DNA of 64,000 nucleotides. Source: Guyanagaster necrorhizus (lineage: Eukaryota > Basidiomycota > Agaricomycetes > Agaricales > Physalacriaceae). Where the stretch lies: NCBI RefSeq assembly GCF_019112545.1, contig NW_025064900.1, forward strand, positions 429,765 to 493,764. The letters run 5' to 3'. The stretch's first letter is position 1; each line of letters starts with the position of its first letter. Below the pieces are notes generated by a model that worked only from the letters and a program-made list of their open reading frames with translations, was not told where the DNA came from and did not search any database. The position numbers were made by a program, and so were the translations under genes. Positions 11,123 to 22,273 of this stretch are shown in pieces.

Positions 11123-14100
11123 ATGTCCTCATCGTCTTCGTTTCGGAACTATAGGGTCGTCATCGCGTCGCTTTTCTTGCCCAATACCATCGTTCTCGGT
11201 ACAGATGGGTCAGGCAAGTCGACACCGGACAACGTCGCTCCTCGGACGACGTCGAAGGCCAATGGCCTCTCCTCATCCGCAAAGCCCAAGGATATCAACA
11301 TGCCAGAGGTTGTCTTGAGGCTTCAGAATGACAAGACGAAGCCCGCGGTGCTCTCGAGGGCTCCTCCATTGAAGAGCATTGTGGAAGATCTGAGGGATCG
11401 GGTGAGTATCGTCATTTACCCTTCGTTTTGTTCTGGTATTTCCTCCTGTGAAGCTCTCGATGTCCTTGAGCGTTCATTTATCCCCCCTCCCCCAGGCTTC
11501 GTAGCCGCGTGCATCTGTATTGTCTCATTTGCAACCCCCAACGGAATGTTTCCGTACAGGGGATTCGTCGTTCAGGATCGATCATATTTACCCCAATATT
11601 TACCCCACTCCGGAGTTCCGCGAACGTATACTGACGTACCTTTACAGTCGCGGCATCCTACGGGCGCACCAACGTCACCAGTGAATGAATCCAGCAATCC
11701 ATTTTCCAAAATCAATACACCTACATCGATGTCCAAGTCGCCTAGTACGACCGACTTGACGTCGCCAACAAAAGGGCCCCCGCTTTCCTATAGAATTCCG
11801 AACCAACGTCGTTTACGCCGTCGCGCGTCTTCTCGTTCACTCTCTCGACGATCAGACCACGCTCCGTATTCCCCTGACCTTGACGGTCCAAATCCCGATT
11901 TTCACATCGAACCTAACGCTCATTGTAACGGTGGCCTTAAGAATGCTGTGGACTCGGTATCATTCAGTACGGCGCGAGCTCAGCCTCGGAAGAAAATGTG
12001 GGTCGGCACCTTGGGCGTGGAGACGGATAGTTGGAGCGACACGCTTCGTCAGCGCACGTCGACGCGTCTTCGAGCTGGAGGTTACGAAAGCGAGGTCGTA
12101 TGGGTCGAGGATGCCGTGTTTGAAGGTTGTTACGATGAGTTTTGTCACCAGGTCCTGTGGCCCGCCCTGCACTACGCGATTCCTGATGCACCGAAGACTA
12201 CGATGTTCTACGAGAGCGCCAGTTTCAAGCAGTACGTCAAGGTGAATCAGAAATTTGCGGATACGATCAAGCAAATCTGGCGGGAAGGCGATGTGGTGTG
12301 GGTGAATGACTACCATCTGATGCTTCTCCCTGCGATGTTGCGGGCCGCAGGCGTGACGGGCCCTATCGGGTTCTTTATGCACATCGCGTTCCCCTCGTCG
12401 GAAATCTTTCGGTGCTTGTCCGTGCGGGATAAACTATTGAAGGGAATGCTTGGCGCCGACTTGGTGGGATTCCAAACTGCGAATTTCGCGCGTCATTTCA
12501 GGCAGACTTGCTCTCGCATTCTGGCTGTCGAGGCCCTTCCAAGGGGTATTCAACTTATGGGCGAGGAAGAAGGAAGTAGTCAGGAGGGCAAAGGGAGGTT
12601 CGTCGATGTGGGAGTGTATCCCATGGGTATCGATGTCGCGCTTCTGAGGGAGAGGAGACGCGAACCGGAAGTGTCAGAGTGGATAGCTGTGCTAAAGCAG
12701 CGATACGCGGGGATGAAGCTCATTGTTGGTCGGGACAAGATGGACGAGATACAGGGCGTCAAGCAAAAAATTCAAGCCTTTGAAGTCTTCTTGGAGAAAC
12801 ATCCCGAGTATCAGGGCAAAGTGAGTACATCCTAATCGCTCTCCATCATTTTTTCTAATACCATTTCTAGGTTGTTCTCATCCAGATTGCGATACCTTCG
12901 AATGCTCCGCGGTCACCGAACACAGCTACGCCCAACTCGGCCCTTATAGATCAAATCTTGACTACGGTATCTTCCATCAACTCTCGTTTCTCGACTCTTA
13001 CCTATCAGCCTATCGTATTTTTGCCGACATCGGACGTTACCTACTCACAGTACCTCGCTTTGCTCACCTGCGCGGATGCGTTCATTGTAACCTCACTCCG
13101 AGAAGGGATGGCGCTTCGAACACACGAGTTCGTCGTCCTCCAAGAGGGAAAGGAACGTGGCAAGCAAGGTGTCCTCGTTCTGAGCGAGTTTACGGGCAGC
13201 TGGAGCTTTAGAGGCTTTAGGAGCTGCATTGGCATTAACCCATGGGATAAAACTGGTACCGCCAATAGCATCTATGAAGCGCTCAATGACACATGCAGCG
13301 ACGTGGATGCGGTTGAAGGACGGTATCGAAGGTGGGAAGAGCTTCTTGGTTGGGTTGAAGAGCAGAGTGGACAGAAATTCGTTACCGGATTTCTGGGCCG
13401 CTGCTCGCGTGCCTGGCAGGAACACCAGCGGGGAACTGAGGGTGGCAATAGCGGGAGCGTAGATGTGCTGGATAGGAGCAAGGTTGGACGCGTCCTTGTG
13501 CAATGGAGGCACTGTACGCGAAGGCTTGTTCTGGTGGACCTGGAAGGCACGTTGTGGGATCGGGAGAAGTATAGATTTAAGATGAAGTTTAAGAAGGACG
13601 TGGACGTGCAGGATCCGGGTCTCAAGGCGGCGATCGAAATTCTGAGACAACTGAATGCTGATAAGAGGAACGAGGTGTGGGTGCTCAGTGGCTTGACTGT
13701 CCAGGGTGCGCTGGGTGTCGTGGCCAGAGAGTTACCAGACATTGGTATAGTGTATGCTGGTCATCATTGTTGTCTCTTCATTCCGTTTCTAATCCAATGC
13801 TTTACAGCGCTGAAAACGGTTGTTTCATCAAGACGCGAACACGACGAGGCCAACCCTCCCAGTGGATCAACATGGTCGGAAATCTCAACATGACGTGGAA
13901 GTCTTCCTGTGTTGAGATGCTCAATTATGTGCGTTACTTTGGCTCGTGGTATCATTTCATTGTTACATCTGACCTCCCCGTTCTTGTTCTATCTAGTTCA
14001 CGGAACGAACCCCAAATTCATTCGTCGAAGAGCGCCAGACCTCGGTGGTGTGGCGGTTCTGGACGGGGGATCCCACGGAAGACTCTGCTGATCGCCAGTG

Positions 14101-14561
14101 GGCGCGAAGGCAAGCTGCCGAAGCTCAGAATCATATCTTCGACAGGTGAGCCATTCATTCATCATGCGTAATGAAACCAGAGCAACGGTCTCATGTGCTC
14201 TCGCTCTCGCAGTCTAGGCGAACGATATGGTCTCCGGATCATACCCGGGGCAAACAGCTTCCTCGTCATCCCGAACAATATCTCTCGGTCGACTGCGGTG
14301 GGTGCGATCCTGCACCCTGGTGGTCCTGCACAGGCTCCGCTGTCTGGAAGGTCGGCGTGGACGTCGAACGATCTGGCGATGGCATCTGGAGACGATCTGG
14401 AGTGTGTGCTCGCTGTCAGTGGGGACGAGAAGCTTCTGCGCCGGTTGAATGAGCTGGATACGGCCGAGACGTGTTCGACGAGCGGGAAAGGCACCGATGC
14501 GAAATGGAGAATGGATCGGGCGCAGGTGGGGGAGTTGTTGACGGTTTTCGCGCGTGTATAG
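11123..14561 (+). CDS. trehalose-6-phosphate synthase complex regulatory subunit (Tps3/Tsl1-like)
   Basis: The model has six exons: 11123-11401, 11648-12820, 12871-13751, 13808-13928, 13997-14145 and 14213-14561. They join in frame into about 983 residues. The ATG at 11123 is the first after an in-frame stop and precedes the family's RVVIASLFLPNT. After a Ser/Pro-rich, basic N-terminal extension comes a GT20 glycosyltransferase-like domain with WVNDYHLMLLP, FPSSEIFRCLSVR, DLVGFQTANFARHF and FTGSW with INPWD. A C-terminal trehalose-phosphatase-like HAD domain follows. Its motif I reads LVDLEGTL, so the second Asp of DxDGT is Glu. GT20 landmarks are also relaxed: HIAFPSSE where HTPFPSSE is usual, and SLREGMALRTHE where SLRDGMNL is usual. 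Both changes point to a regulatory or scaffolding subunit of the cytosolic trehalose synthase complex, not to an enzyme. The first intron (246 nt, a multiple of three and open) is the least certain. Confidence 0.85.
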
Positions 14562-15248
14562 ATGGCGATCGTCGGTTAGAAAACATGTTACTCGTTATGC
14601 CCACCACTCAGTTTTTCTTTTTTTTTGCTATTTTTATGGTATTCATAATTCTTCATATGTACGATAACAGCAACTTTTATGATGTATCCTAGGTGTCCTT
14701 TTTTATGGCATAGTAGTAGTATACAGGATATGTATCAAGGAAGAAGGGAAAATAACAGCTTGATATCATTGGCTTGAAGACCTTAGAAGACCTGATCCCG
14801 ATATAGCAATCACCGCCGGAACCTTTCTCACGATGGGTCAGCATGTTTCGTCCGATATCAATATTTTGCCATGACAAATTTGCAATTCCAGAGAAGTAAA
14901 AAAAATCCCGAAATTTAGTGGACGGAGAATAGTAGATGGAATCCGATAACTGCTGGCTTACTTTTGAAAATAGAATTATTGAATCTTCAGTCATTTAGAA
15001 ATAAGGACCTGTTACTTACTGTGATAGAAAAGTTATTTTATACATTTGGATAGCTAGATATTTCCCAACGTCCTACGTACGGTAGAAAAGCTGACGGGCA
15101 CGAAAAGAAGGAAGCTAGTCACTGGTCAATAAATGGGTTATTGTCATCGGACCGCTCCTCCGCTGCGTACCGGATGTATCCGCGACTCGATCTAGATTCT
15201 AATCAAGGATATCTATCACCAAGCTATCGAGCCCTCAGTCACCTGACA
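14562..15248. other. intergenic between trehalose subunit and HAD gene
   Basis: AT-rich, with a pyrimidine run near 14610-14630. No gene is seen. The frame of the downstream HAD gene is open back to 15141, and an ATG at 15174 could add 25 residues to it. The rest is 3' flank and promoter. Confidence 0.5.
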
Positions 15249-15851
15249 ATGAGTCCCCCATTCGACACAATAATCCTTGACATCGGGGACGTGCTCTTCA
15301 CCTGGTCATCGACCACCACCACCCGCATCTCCTCCAAATCCTTACGCGCAATCCTTGCCTCCCCGACCTGGATGGACTACGAACGGGGGAAGGTCACCGA
15401 GCAGGACTGCTACGACCGCGTCGGGGAACAATTCTCCTTCGACCCGCTCGAAGTCAAAGAGGCCCTCGCCCAAGCCCGAGACTCCCTCAAGTCGGACGAC
15501 GAGATGATCGCCCTCATCCGCGAGCTCAAAGAGCAATCGCACGGGCGGTTGAGGGTTTTTGCAATGTCGAATATCTCGGTACCGGACTACGCGGTGCTCA
15601 GGACGAAGCCGGCGGACTGGGAGATATTTGACCGTGTTTTCACGTCCGGGGAGGCAGGCGAGCGCAAGCCGGACCCTGCGTATTATAGACATGTCCTCGC
15701 GGCGACTGGCACGGTCCCCAGCGTGGCGATTTTCGTGGACGATAGGCCGGAGAATGTCCTTTCCGCACGTTCGTTAGGTCTTCGTGGAATTGTCTTTGAC
15801 GACAGGCAACGGGTGCAGAAAGAGTTGCGGGATCTTTTGGGGGAGTTGTGA
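15249..15851 (+). CDS. HAD-like hydrolase domain protein
   Basis: This is a single-exon frame of 200 codons. All four HAD motifs can be placed: LDIGDVL near residue 10 (nucleophile Asp11; the usual acid/base Asp at +2 is Gly, followed by Asp14), MSNIS (motif II), GERKPDP (motif III Lys) and IFVDDRPENV (motif IV acidic pair). A small helical cap lies between motifs I and II. The same start (DxGDVLFTW) and layout are known from the HAD domain that precedes the terpene synthase domain in AstC-type drimane synthases, and from the stand-alone phosphatases near such enzymes. Here it stands alone, with no terpene synthase domain downstream. The start was chosen at the ATG just before the fold; an in-frame ATG at 15174 is possible. 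Substrate unknown; a cytosolic small-molecule phosphatase is the simplest guess. Confidence 0.8.
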   Translation: MSPPFDTIILDIGDVLFTWSSTTTTRISSKSLRAILASPTWMDYERGKVTEQDCYDRVGEQFSFDPLEVKEALAQARDSLKSDDEMIALIRELKEQSHGRLRVFAMSNISVPDYAVLRTKPADWEIFDRVFTSGEAGERKPDPAYYRHVLAATGTVPSVAIFVDDRPENVLSARSLGLRGIVFDDRQRVQKELRDLLGEL

Positions 15852-16749
15852 ACGACCTGTTATGTATTATACCGAAATGAGGAGACAAGAAGTGATGATG
15901 GAAGCGAGGTAGAATGTAAACTGAAGAGATGTATGTCGTTAGGAAGTAGATATGGATTCCGGCAAGGGTTCGTGAGGATACGATACCCGAGAGGTCCGGT
16001 TTGCAAGGGTAGGTCAGCAAACGCGAACTAATTGCGAAGCTATTACGCGTATACTTGTTATCTCTACCACTGCATATCTCTCTTATTTTACTAATTCGCT
16101 ACCTACCCAGCGCTCCGGACGCGCGCAGGTGCGTATCTAATCCCGACATCCTTATCGGGCAGGACATTCATTGTCCATTAATAATATCGAAACCAATCAT
16201 TCTTCGAAATCTTATTGTCAACATGCCCTCCCTCACTCACGCGCTGTGGCTTGAAGTGAGACCGCATTGCGTCCCTTGGATGATCCGTTGCGCCAAGTAA
16301 TTAATTGGGTTGCCAACAGAGCCTCTATCCAAGAGAGGGAGGGAAACACGCTATGCGCGGATACTTCGTGCAACCGCCCAAGGCAATTCAAAGCCTCTCA
16401 TAATCAAGTTACAAGCCAAAGACGTTGAAGCCTCTGTCGGGTGACCATGACTTCTTCGTCTGTCTATGCCAAGAGACCTGGTATGCAAGATTTAGGAGGA
16501 TAATGGAATACAGTATGATCAAATTGCCAAGGTGCTCAGGGAGAAAGGCGTCCAGGGAACTAAGATATATCTCGCCGCGGAATTAAGGAGCCAAGAACTA
16601 ACTAACCCATTGTGAAAACTGTGGAGATATCGGAGGTCCAGCATTTTGATGAACCAGAACCGCACCAGACATACAACATATTCATAACTGTAACTGTACT
16701 AGGTGGCCAAGAAAGTACGTAGTAGTACATATGAACAGAGAGCGACAAA
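15852..16749. other. intergenic between HAD and F-box genes
   Basis: This holds the 3' flanks of two convergent genes. No further gene, RNA or repeat is recognised. Confidence 0.6.
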
Positions 16750-18276
16750 CTACGCCACCGACGCAAAGCACTTGGTTCCTCGCTCCGTCAGCAATTTCAT
16801 CCGCTCATAAGTTGTCTGAGCAAACGGTCCCATACCGAGAATAACGTTCTCCAGCTTCCCCCTAGCCTCGATCATATCCATCACCAACATCTCATCCAAC
16901 TCGGAGAACCATACGAGCTCCAAGACCTTCAATTTCGGCGCCACATCTTCATCGGAAAACTGCAGACAAAACATCTCCGATACCGCGTGAGGCGCATCCT
17001 CGATATCATCGCTGAACCCATATGAATCAAATCCGCGCCACATCTTCGGTCTCTCGCGTGACTCATGCACAACCAGTTCCTCCAGCAACGGTACAACCTC
17101 CAACAGGCTCACCAGCTCGCTTGCCCACATCACGATGCCCTTCAAAACAAGTCTCCGCAGCATCATCGTCGCTTCGGAACGGACGACAAGCGACTTGAGA
17201 GATGCCGGCAGGAGAGTCCTCGCATTCATGGGATATGGCTCGATCACCTCCAATGTTCGCAATTTTGGCAATTCAAGCGCGGCCAGAAAAGACGAGAACA
17301 CGACCCCTTCATTGATTTCTCCGAACACAATCGTGAGCCGGCGTAAATTGGCCCTCAGAAGTGGAAATCCGTGCTGCTGTGCCGTATCTGGTTTCATGTC
17401 CTGCAGCACAAGCCTCTCCACGTTGAGCAAGGAACCAATCGCTGGCATGAGTCTTCCGTACGGCATACTTTGGAGGACAATGGTCTTCACGTTCTGCTGC
17501 TTGCCTAATCGGGGTAGTAAGGAATATAAGAGAGGATGAAGGACGGTGCCTTTAAACTGGATGTGTTTGAGAGTTGTGGCCGATGCGAAGCTATCGCAAA
17601 TGTTACTCGTGCCCAGGGCGAGGTTTTCCAATGTGAGCGTCTCCAACATTGGAAAGCCGGTGCTAGGGAGGTCGAACACGGCGTAAAGGGGCGCGATATT
17701 CCCGGAAGAAAGGTTTAGGGCCAGGTGTCGCCATCGCGTAGCATGAGGGATAAGGAGGGGGATGATGAAGTTCGAAAGACGACGCACAATATGCTCATGC
17801 GAGGAGCGAGGGTCTCGACTTGGAACAGGGGGTGGAAAGCGTAAGCGGATGGAAAGGGGAGCAGCCTTGGATCTCTCTGCGTATCTCTCTACCAGTCTTT
17901 CTAGCTTATCACTATCCCTTCCACCTCTGTCAAGGCGAGGAATAAAGTTGATATCGATACACGCCCATGCAGATGGCATGTCGAGCACTATTTCGCGCCA
18001 GCGCGTGCAGACCGACGCGATGACCATCGGTGTTGTGATCATGATCAGGTTTCCATGCAGCGGTGGATCCGTGTGTGGGTCAGTGGCGCAGGCATAAGAA
18101 AAGATGGTGCATAGAAGTTCGGTAGGAAAGAATGTCAAGGTCTTGGTAGAAAGGAATTGAGCGAGTGAAGTGGAAAGCAAAGACATCAGCCGTTGGTACT
18201 GGGTATAGATCAGGTCAGGTCCCAATTGGGAGTATTCATGAGCATCTGAGAGGAGGCGTGCTACATGGGGATCCAT
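16750..18276 (-). CDS. F-box protein with LRR-like C-terminal region
   Basis: A single-exon frame of 508 codons, read from the ATG at 18276 (MDPHVARLLS). A helix at the start leads to an F-box-like segment at about residues 50-105: FFPTELLCTIFSYA, then VIASVCTRWREIVLDMPSAW. The remainder contains repeated hydrophobic units such as MLETLTLENLALG, NVERLVLQDM and KLKVLELVWFSELDE, which resemble leucine-rich repeats. This architecture belongs to a very large F-box family in Agaricomycetes. Such proteins recruit targets to SCF ubiquitin ligases through Skp1, but the target cannot be inferred. The frame runs 13 codons upstream of the chosen ATG without another ATG. Confidence 0.85.
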   Translation of the reverse strand: MDPHVARLLSDAHEYSQLGPDLIYTQYQRLMSLLSTSLAQFLSTKTLTFFPTELLCTIFSYACATDPHTDPPLHGNLIMITTPMVIASVCTRWREIVLDMPSAWACIDINFIPRLDRGGRDSDKLERLVERYAERSKAAPLSIRLRFPPPVPSRDPRSSHEHIVRRLSNFIIPLLIPHATRWRHLALNLSSGNIAPLYAVFDLPSTGFPMLETLTLENLALGTSNICDSFASATTLKHIQFKGTVLHPLLYSLLPRLGKQQNVKTIVLQSMPYGRLMPAIGSLLNVERLVLQDMKPDTAQQHGFPLLRANLRRLTIVFGEINEGVVFSSFLAALELPKLRTLEVIEPYPMNARTLLPASLKSLVVRSEATMMLRRLVLKGIVMWASELVSLLEVVPLLEELVVHESRERPKMWRGFDSYGFSDDIEDAPHAVSEMFCLQFSDEDVAPKLKVLELVWFSELDEMLVMDMIEARGKLENVILGMGPFAQTTYERMKLLTERGTKCFASVA

Positions 18277-18718
18277 GATAAATGAATTGCAGTGAGGTGG
18301 GAAAATACGTCGCAAGATCAGGAGAACTGAGCGAAAACAGTAAACAGAGGACCAAGCTTGTTAAAAACACATGCACAAACCTTCCTACGGAGCACTGCCT
18401 GCAGACAAGACCAATGTCTGCGGGACGTCTTCAACAAACAATGCTGAAGATGGTGGTGAGTAACCAAGCGCTACCTCGGAACCGACCGACAGCAACCGTG
18501 ATGTGAGTGGTTTCGGCTTCCGGACCGAAATCCGGGTACAGGTAATGGCTGAGAAAGCTTTGAAACAGACAAAGAATAGATGAAGAATAGAGAAAAAAAA
18601 TTTCCTCAAAGGGAGGTTGGTGTGGACCAGACAGGAAAAAGCGCAAAAGGAAGAAAAGGTCCGAACGAACTCTGATTGTAACCAAAAAAAAAAAAGCTCG
18701 ACGCATGGAAATGAATCT
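18277..18718. other. intergenic, upstream of the F-box gene
   Basis: Promoter side of the minus-strand F-box gene. Minus-strand frames here continue the nearby synthetase fragment but have no similarity to it. Two short A runs (near 18595 and 18685) are present. Confidence 0.45.
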
Positions 18719-18985
18719 CGGTAAGTCTTGCAAAAGCTCGGTGGAACAACTTCGTCTGTCAAGAGCTCATAGCGGCCTCCTTCGACGAAAATAATTCGCG
18801 CATCAGGAAGGTATCGCTTCGTGCCCAAATCGGCCCACATTTCTTTCCTTGTCTTCTTCGGGCACATATCCCAATGCTCCTTCCGGAACGACACCTACTG
18901 TTATTGGCACCTTCACCAAATTACCGTCGTCACACACTGCTGCATAAATTCGATGGAGGCCACGCCTGTCCCGTCCATCGATCCT
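18719..18985 (-). pseudogene. C-terminal fragment of the A-T-TE synthetase gene (copy J)
   Basis: About 265 bases match the last part of the synthetase gene (about 22420-22645) in the same orientation. On the minus strand, frames with shifts read DGTGVASIEFMQQ (parent DETGAASMELMAQ), then VPITVGVV, MWADLGTKRYLPDA, then VEGGRYELLTDE (parent VKGGHYEFLTDD). The thioesterase His of GGHYEF is Arg here, and the upstream part of the gene is missing. Similarity begins at the codons for DETG, close to where the second fragment near 40 kb also ends. CpGs are largely kept, unlike in that second fragment. It is a non-functional relic. Confidence 0.82.
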
Positions 18986-19697
18986 CGCCGATATCACTTC
19001 CAGCACCGAGCAAAGTTGGTTCTTGTCGTCATCGTTCTGATTAGCAATGATTGATCCTAGTTAGACAGGATTGTATACCGCCCGTCATGATTTGCAGAAG
19101 CCGAAGCTGGAGAGTAAAGAGAGATCCTCCGTTGGCGTGGTTGGCGAAGTAGATGGTGGTCGAGGTAAAGGTACGGTGCCTATATAATTGACGCGTCTTG
19201 GGCAATAGGAAACAGAAACAAGTAACGCGTGTCCATTTTGTGGACCTGTCGGCCATGGAATTTTTCGTGGACATTTTCCAACTATTGCTTGTCCGAATTC
19301 TGAAAAATCCTGTATTATTACCGTTCACGTCAGGTACACCCAAACTCTCAAGAAATCACAGCAACGAGCAGCAGCAGGAGCAAACGGCCGACGGCCGACC
19401 CGGCCCGAGCTCTTCTCTATGTCCACCGTCATTGGCACATCCGCTTTGCTAACTCAAATCAGTGGGATGCGAGTACTTTAAAGCCGCCGCCACAATTGTA
19501 TATCCAAATCCTTGGGCTTCTATATTCGACATAGGAAAAAAAAATCTTTTGCAAAGCCCCAATTTCCTTTCCAACTTGTACTTTACATCGAATTGACACT
19601 ATGTTTGAACAGGAGCACGAGACATTTCGAACATTCTAATGTTCTTAGTCTGTCATCGGACATCATGCGTCACCACGCATCACAAGCAATCCGGCAA
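18986..19697. other. intergenic, distal promoter side of the rhamnosidase gene
   Basis: No gene is recognised. Frames of 70-100 codons on both strands lack domains. The sequence nearest 19697 shows weak similarity to the region upstream of the dead paralogue, so it is promoter-like. Confidence 0.45.
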
Positions 19698-19820
19698 ATC
19701 CATGTCTTCCAGCGGGCCTTCTGAGGATCTGGTGATCAAAGTACCTTCGTCATTTGATGAACTAGTGAAATTCCGTGAAGCGATTAAATTCGCCACCTAC
19801 CAGCATTGACCTTGTCAGCT
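19698..19820 (+). promoter_or_regulatory. conserved leader of the rhamnosidase gene with a 35-codon upstream ORF
   Basis: Positions 19698-19724 match the leader of the dead paralogue (7645-7671) at 26 of 27 bases. The ATG at 19702 opens a 35-codon frame beginning MSSSGPSEDL and stopping at 19809, only 11 bases before the main ATG. The dead copy has the same start (MSSSWPS) but a shorter frame. If transcription starts upstream of 19702, this would be an upstream ORF that could damp translation. It could also be plain promoter sequence. Confidence 0.5.
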
Positions 19821-22273
19821 ATGCTGCTCTACTTGCTTCTCCTTCCTGCCGCCATCGCGCTCGCTCCAGATGGTCCTTGGGACTCGTTCAACTACGCACC
19901 CAAGTCCAAGACCGTTTACCCCCAAGCTGTATACAAAAGTGTAGGCACTGTGTCTGGCTCTGGAAAGCTGGTAGGGAATATGGGAAGCGCGACTCTGTCC
20001 CCAAGTTCATGGATCGCGTTGGACTTTGGAATTGAGGTGCAGAACATTGCCTTTTTGATTATTCAAGGCTCAAAAAACCCCGTTAACTAGGTCGGAGGGC
20101 TTGTTTCGCTCAACTTTGACGCCGTCGGCAATACATCTTCAGTTTCGCTATCTTTCACAGAGTCGCCAATGTTTGTTAACCCGCTCGCCTCAGACGATTC
20201 TTCCTACCCGGCACCCAATATGACCTATGACGGTGTTTTCACGATCCCTGCACCATTGTCAAAGGGATACTGGACTCAGCCTTCTTATTCTCTACGCGGT
20301 GGCTTCCGATATCTGACCATCGTATCTCATTCAGAGACCGCTCTCGAAATCTCCAACGTCTCTTGTGCTATTTCGTTCATGCCTCATGTCGAAAATTTGA
20401 GAGCCTATACAGGTTACTTTTATGCTTCAGATCCTGTGTTCCACGATCCGGATTTCCTAACGAAAGGTTTGCTTCACACCTGATATATTGTCAAATTTGC
20501 TTATAAGTTATCTATAGTATGGTATGCTGGTGCGTACACAGTCCAGACAAACACCGTTCCCCTCCACACCGGCCGACAAGTTCCATTCGCTGCAGCCGGT
20601 AGTACGTCTTATCCTCATCTGAACTTTTCTTCTATAACTCAACATGTATCAGGTTGGTTCAATAATGCAACACTTGGCGTTGCGGGTCCCATAATCGTCG
20701 ATGGTAATTGGCTCAATCTCCGTGGGTTTCTCGCCAGAGGCTGAAATTTAATTCTAGGCGCAAAACGTGACCGGTATGTATCTTGGTGTCCCATTCGAGG
20801 CTCCCTTTAATACGGTATTCTTGTGCAGCGCGGTATGGCCTGGTGATATGGGCATCGCAGTCCCTACCCAATTCGTCTCCACGTTCGATTTGATTCCCAC
20901 TAGGAATGCCTTGTCTACTATGTTTGCCGCTATCAATCCCGAAACAGGCGCATTACCGGAATCAGGACCTCCTCTCAGCCAGCTCGGCTCGGACACCTAT
21001 CACTGCTGGACTCTCATCGGAACTCGTCAGTCGTGTGTATGCAACCCATGATTTTAAAGCTGATGATATTTGTATAGACAACTACTATCTTTATTCTGGG
21101 GATGACGATTGGCTTAGCACCATCTGGACTAATTATACCCGTGCCATCGCTTTCGTGGAAGGCAAAGTAGACAGCACTGGGTTAATGGACGTCACTGGCC
21201 TCCGAGATTGGGGTCGACTGGGTGGTGGTGGATACAATGCCGAGGGAAACGCGATCCTATACAAGGCGAGTTCCATAGTATCTCCTTCTTGACACCCCTC
21301 TCTTACACTGCAGTAGGTCCTTTTGACAGCCTCAGATCTAGCGAACTACATGGGCGACGAATCTCTCTCCGCAGCTTGGGGAGCAAACGCTACCGCGCTC
21401 AAAGCCAAGTTCAACGAGGCATTCTGGGTGGAAAGCGCTGGGATGTATCGAGACAATTTGACGACAACGCTGCACCCGCAGGATGCCAACTCGTTCGCCG
21501 TCCTTTATAATCTTACTCTTTCGGACGAACAGAAGGTCGCCGTGAGCCAAGGTCTGGAAAAGAATTGGAATGATTTAGGACCCGTGGTTCCAGAGCTCCC
21601 AGATACGATCTCGCCGTTTATTAGCGGCTTTGAGGTGAGTGCGAGGTATCCTAGAGATGGCGGCTCTAAAGTTAACGATGGTTGTCGTCGGTAGCTACAA
21701 GCCCACTTTGAAGCCGGTCAAGACGACCGAGCATTGGACCTTTTACGTCGGGAATGGGGTTACATATTATACACGAACCTGTCTGTGCAAAGCACCCTAC
21801 TCGAGGGTTTTACGGCGAACGGCTCTCTTTGGTACGTCTTCTTTCCGTCGTTCCTGTATTTAATTCACATCAGCTGCAGGTACCGATCCTACAGAGGATA
21901 CAATTATGATGCTGCGTATACCTCGCACGCACATGGCTGGTCTTCCGGACCTACTTCCGCGCTGACTTTCTATATCTTGGGTCTGACCATCACGTCTCCC
22001 CGGGGTGCTACCTGGTCTCTGAGCCCCCATATAAACGGCGGACTTCCTGGCGCCGAAGGTGGCTTTGGAACCTCGCTGGGGTGGTTTGGGGTGAAATGGG
22101 CACTGCAGGACAATCAGTTCTTCATGGAGATCAGTACACCGGAGGGAACCAGTGGCCAAGTGAAGCTACCCAGAAATGGTTCTGTTGTGGTCGATGAAGA
22201 AGCTGTCGACGTCGATGCGGATGGCGAGATTGCCCTTACCGGAGGGAAACATAGCGTGGCCATCTTCAGTTAG
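19821..22273 (+). CDS. GH78 alpha-L-rhamnosidase, secreted
   Basis: Ten exons join in frame: 19821-20036, 20091-20466, 20518-20598, 20653-20703, 20758-20773, 20829-21025, 21078-21265, 21317-21634, 21695-21831 and 21880-22273. They give 657 residues. A signal peptide (MLLYLLLLPAAIALA) is followed by an N-terminal beta region, then the (alpha/alpha)6 six-hairpin domain. That domain holds the GH78 hallmark KRDRAVWPGDMG, split over two introns, then YYLYSGDDDWL, DVTGLRDWGRL and SHAHGWSSGPTSAL. A C-terminal beta domain ends with TGGKHSVAIFS. Family members release terminal rhamnose from plant pectin and glycosides outside the cell. The fifth exon is only 16 nt. The seventh intron appears to use a GC donor (AAG|GCGAGT). 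The stop lies 122 bases from the stop of the convergent synthetase. A dead paralogue lies 12 kb to the left. Confidence 0.9.
21266..21316 (+). other. GC-AG intron in the rhamnosidase gene
   Basis: Protein continuity (AILYK then VLLTASDLANY) requires a splice after AAG at 21265. The following bases are GCGAGT, with no GT donor that keeps the frame, and the acceptor is CAGTAG before 21317. The dead paralogue differs at this donor. Confidence 0.6.
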
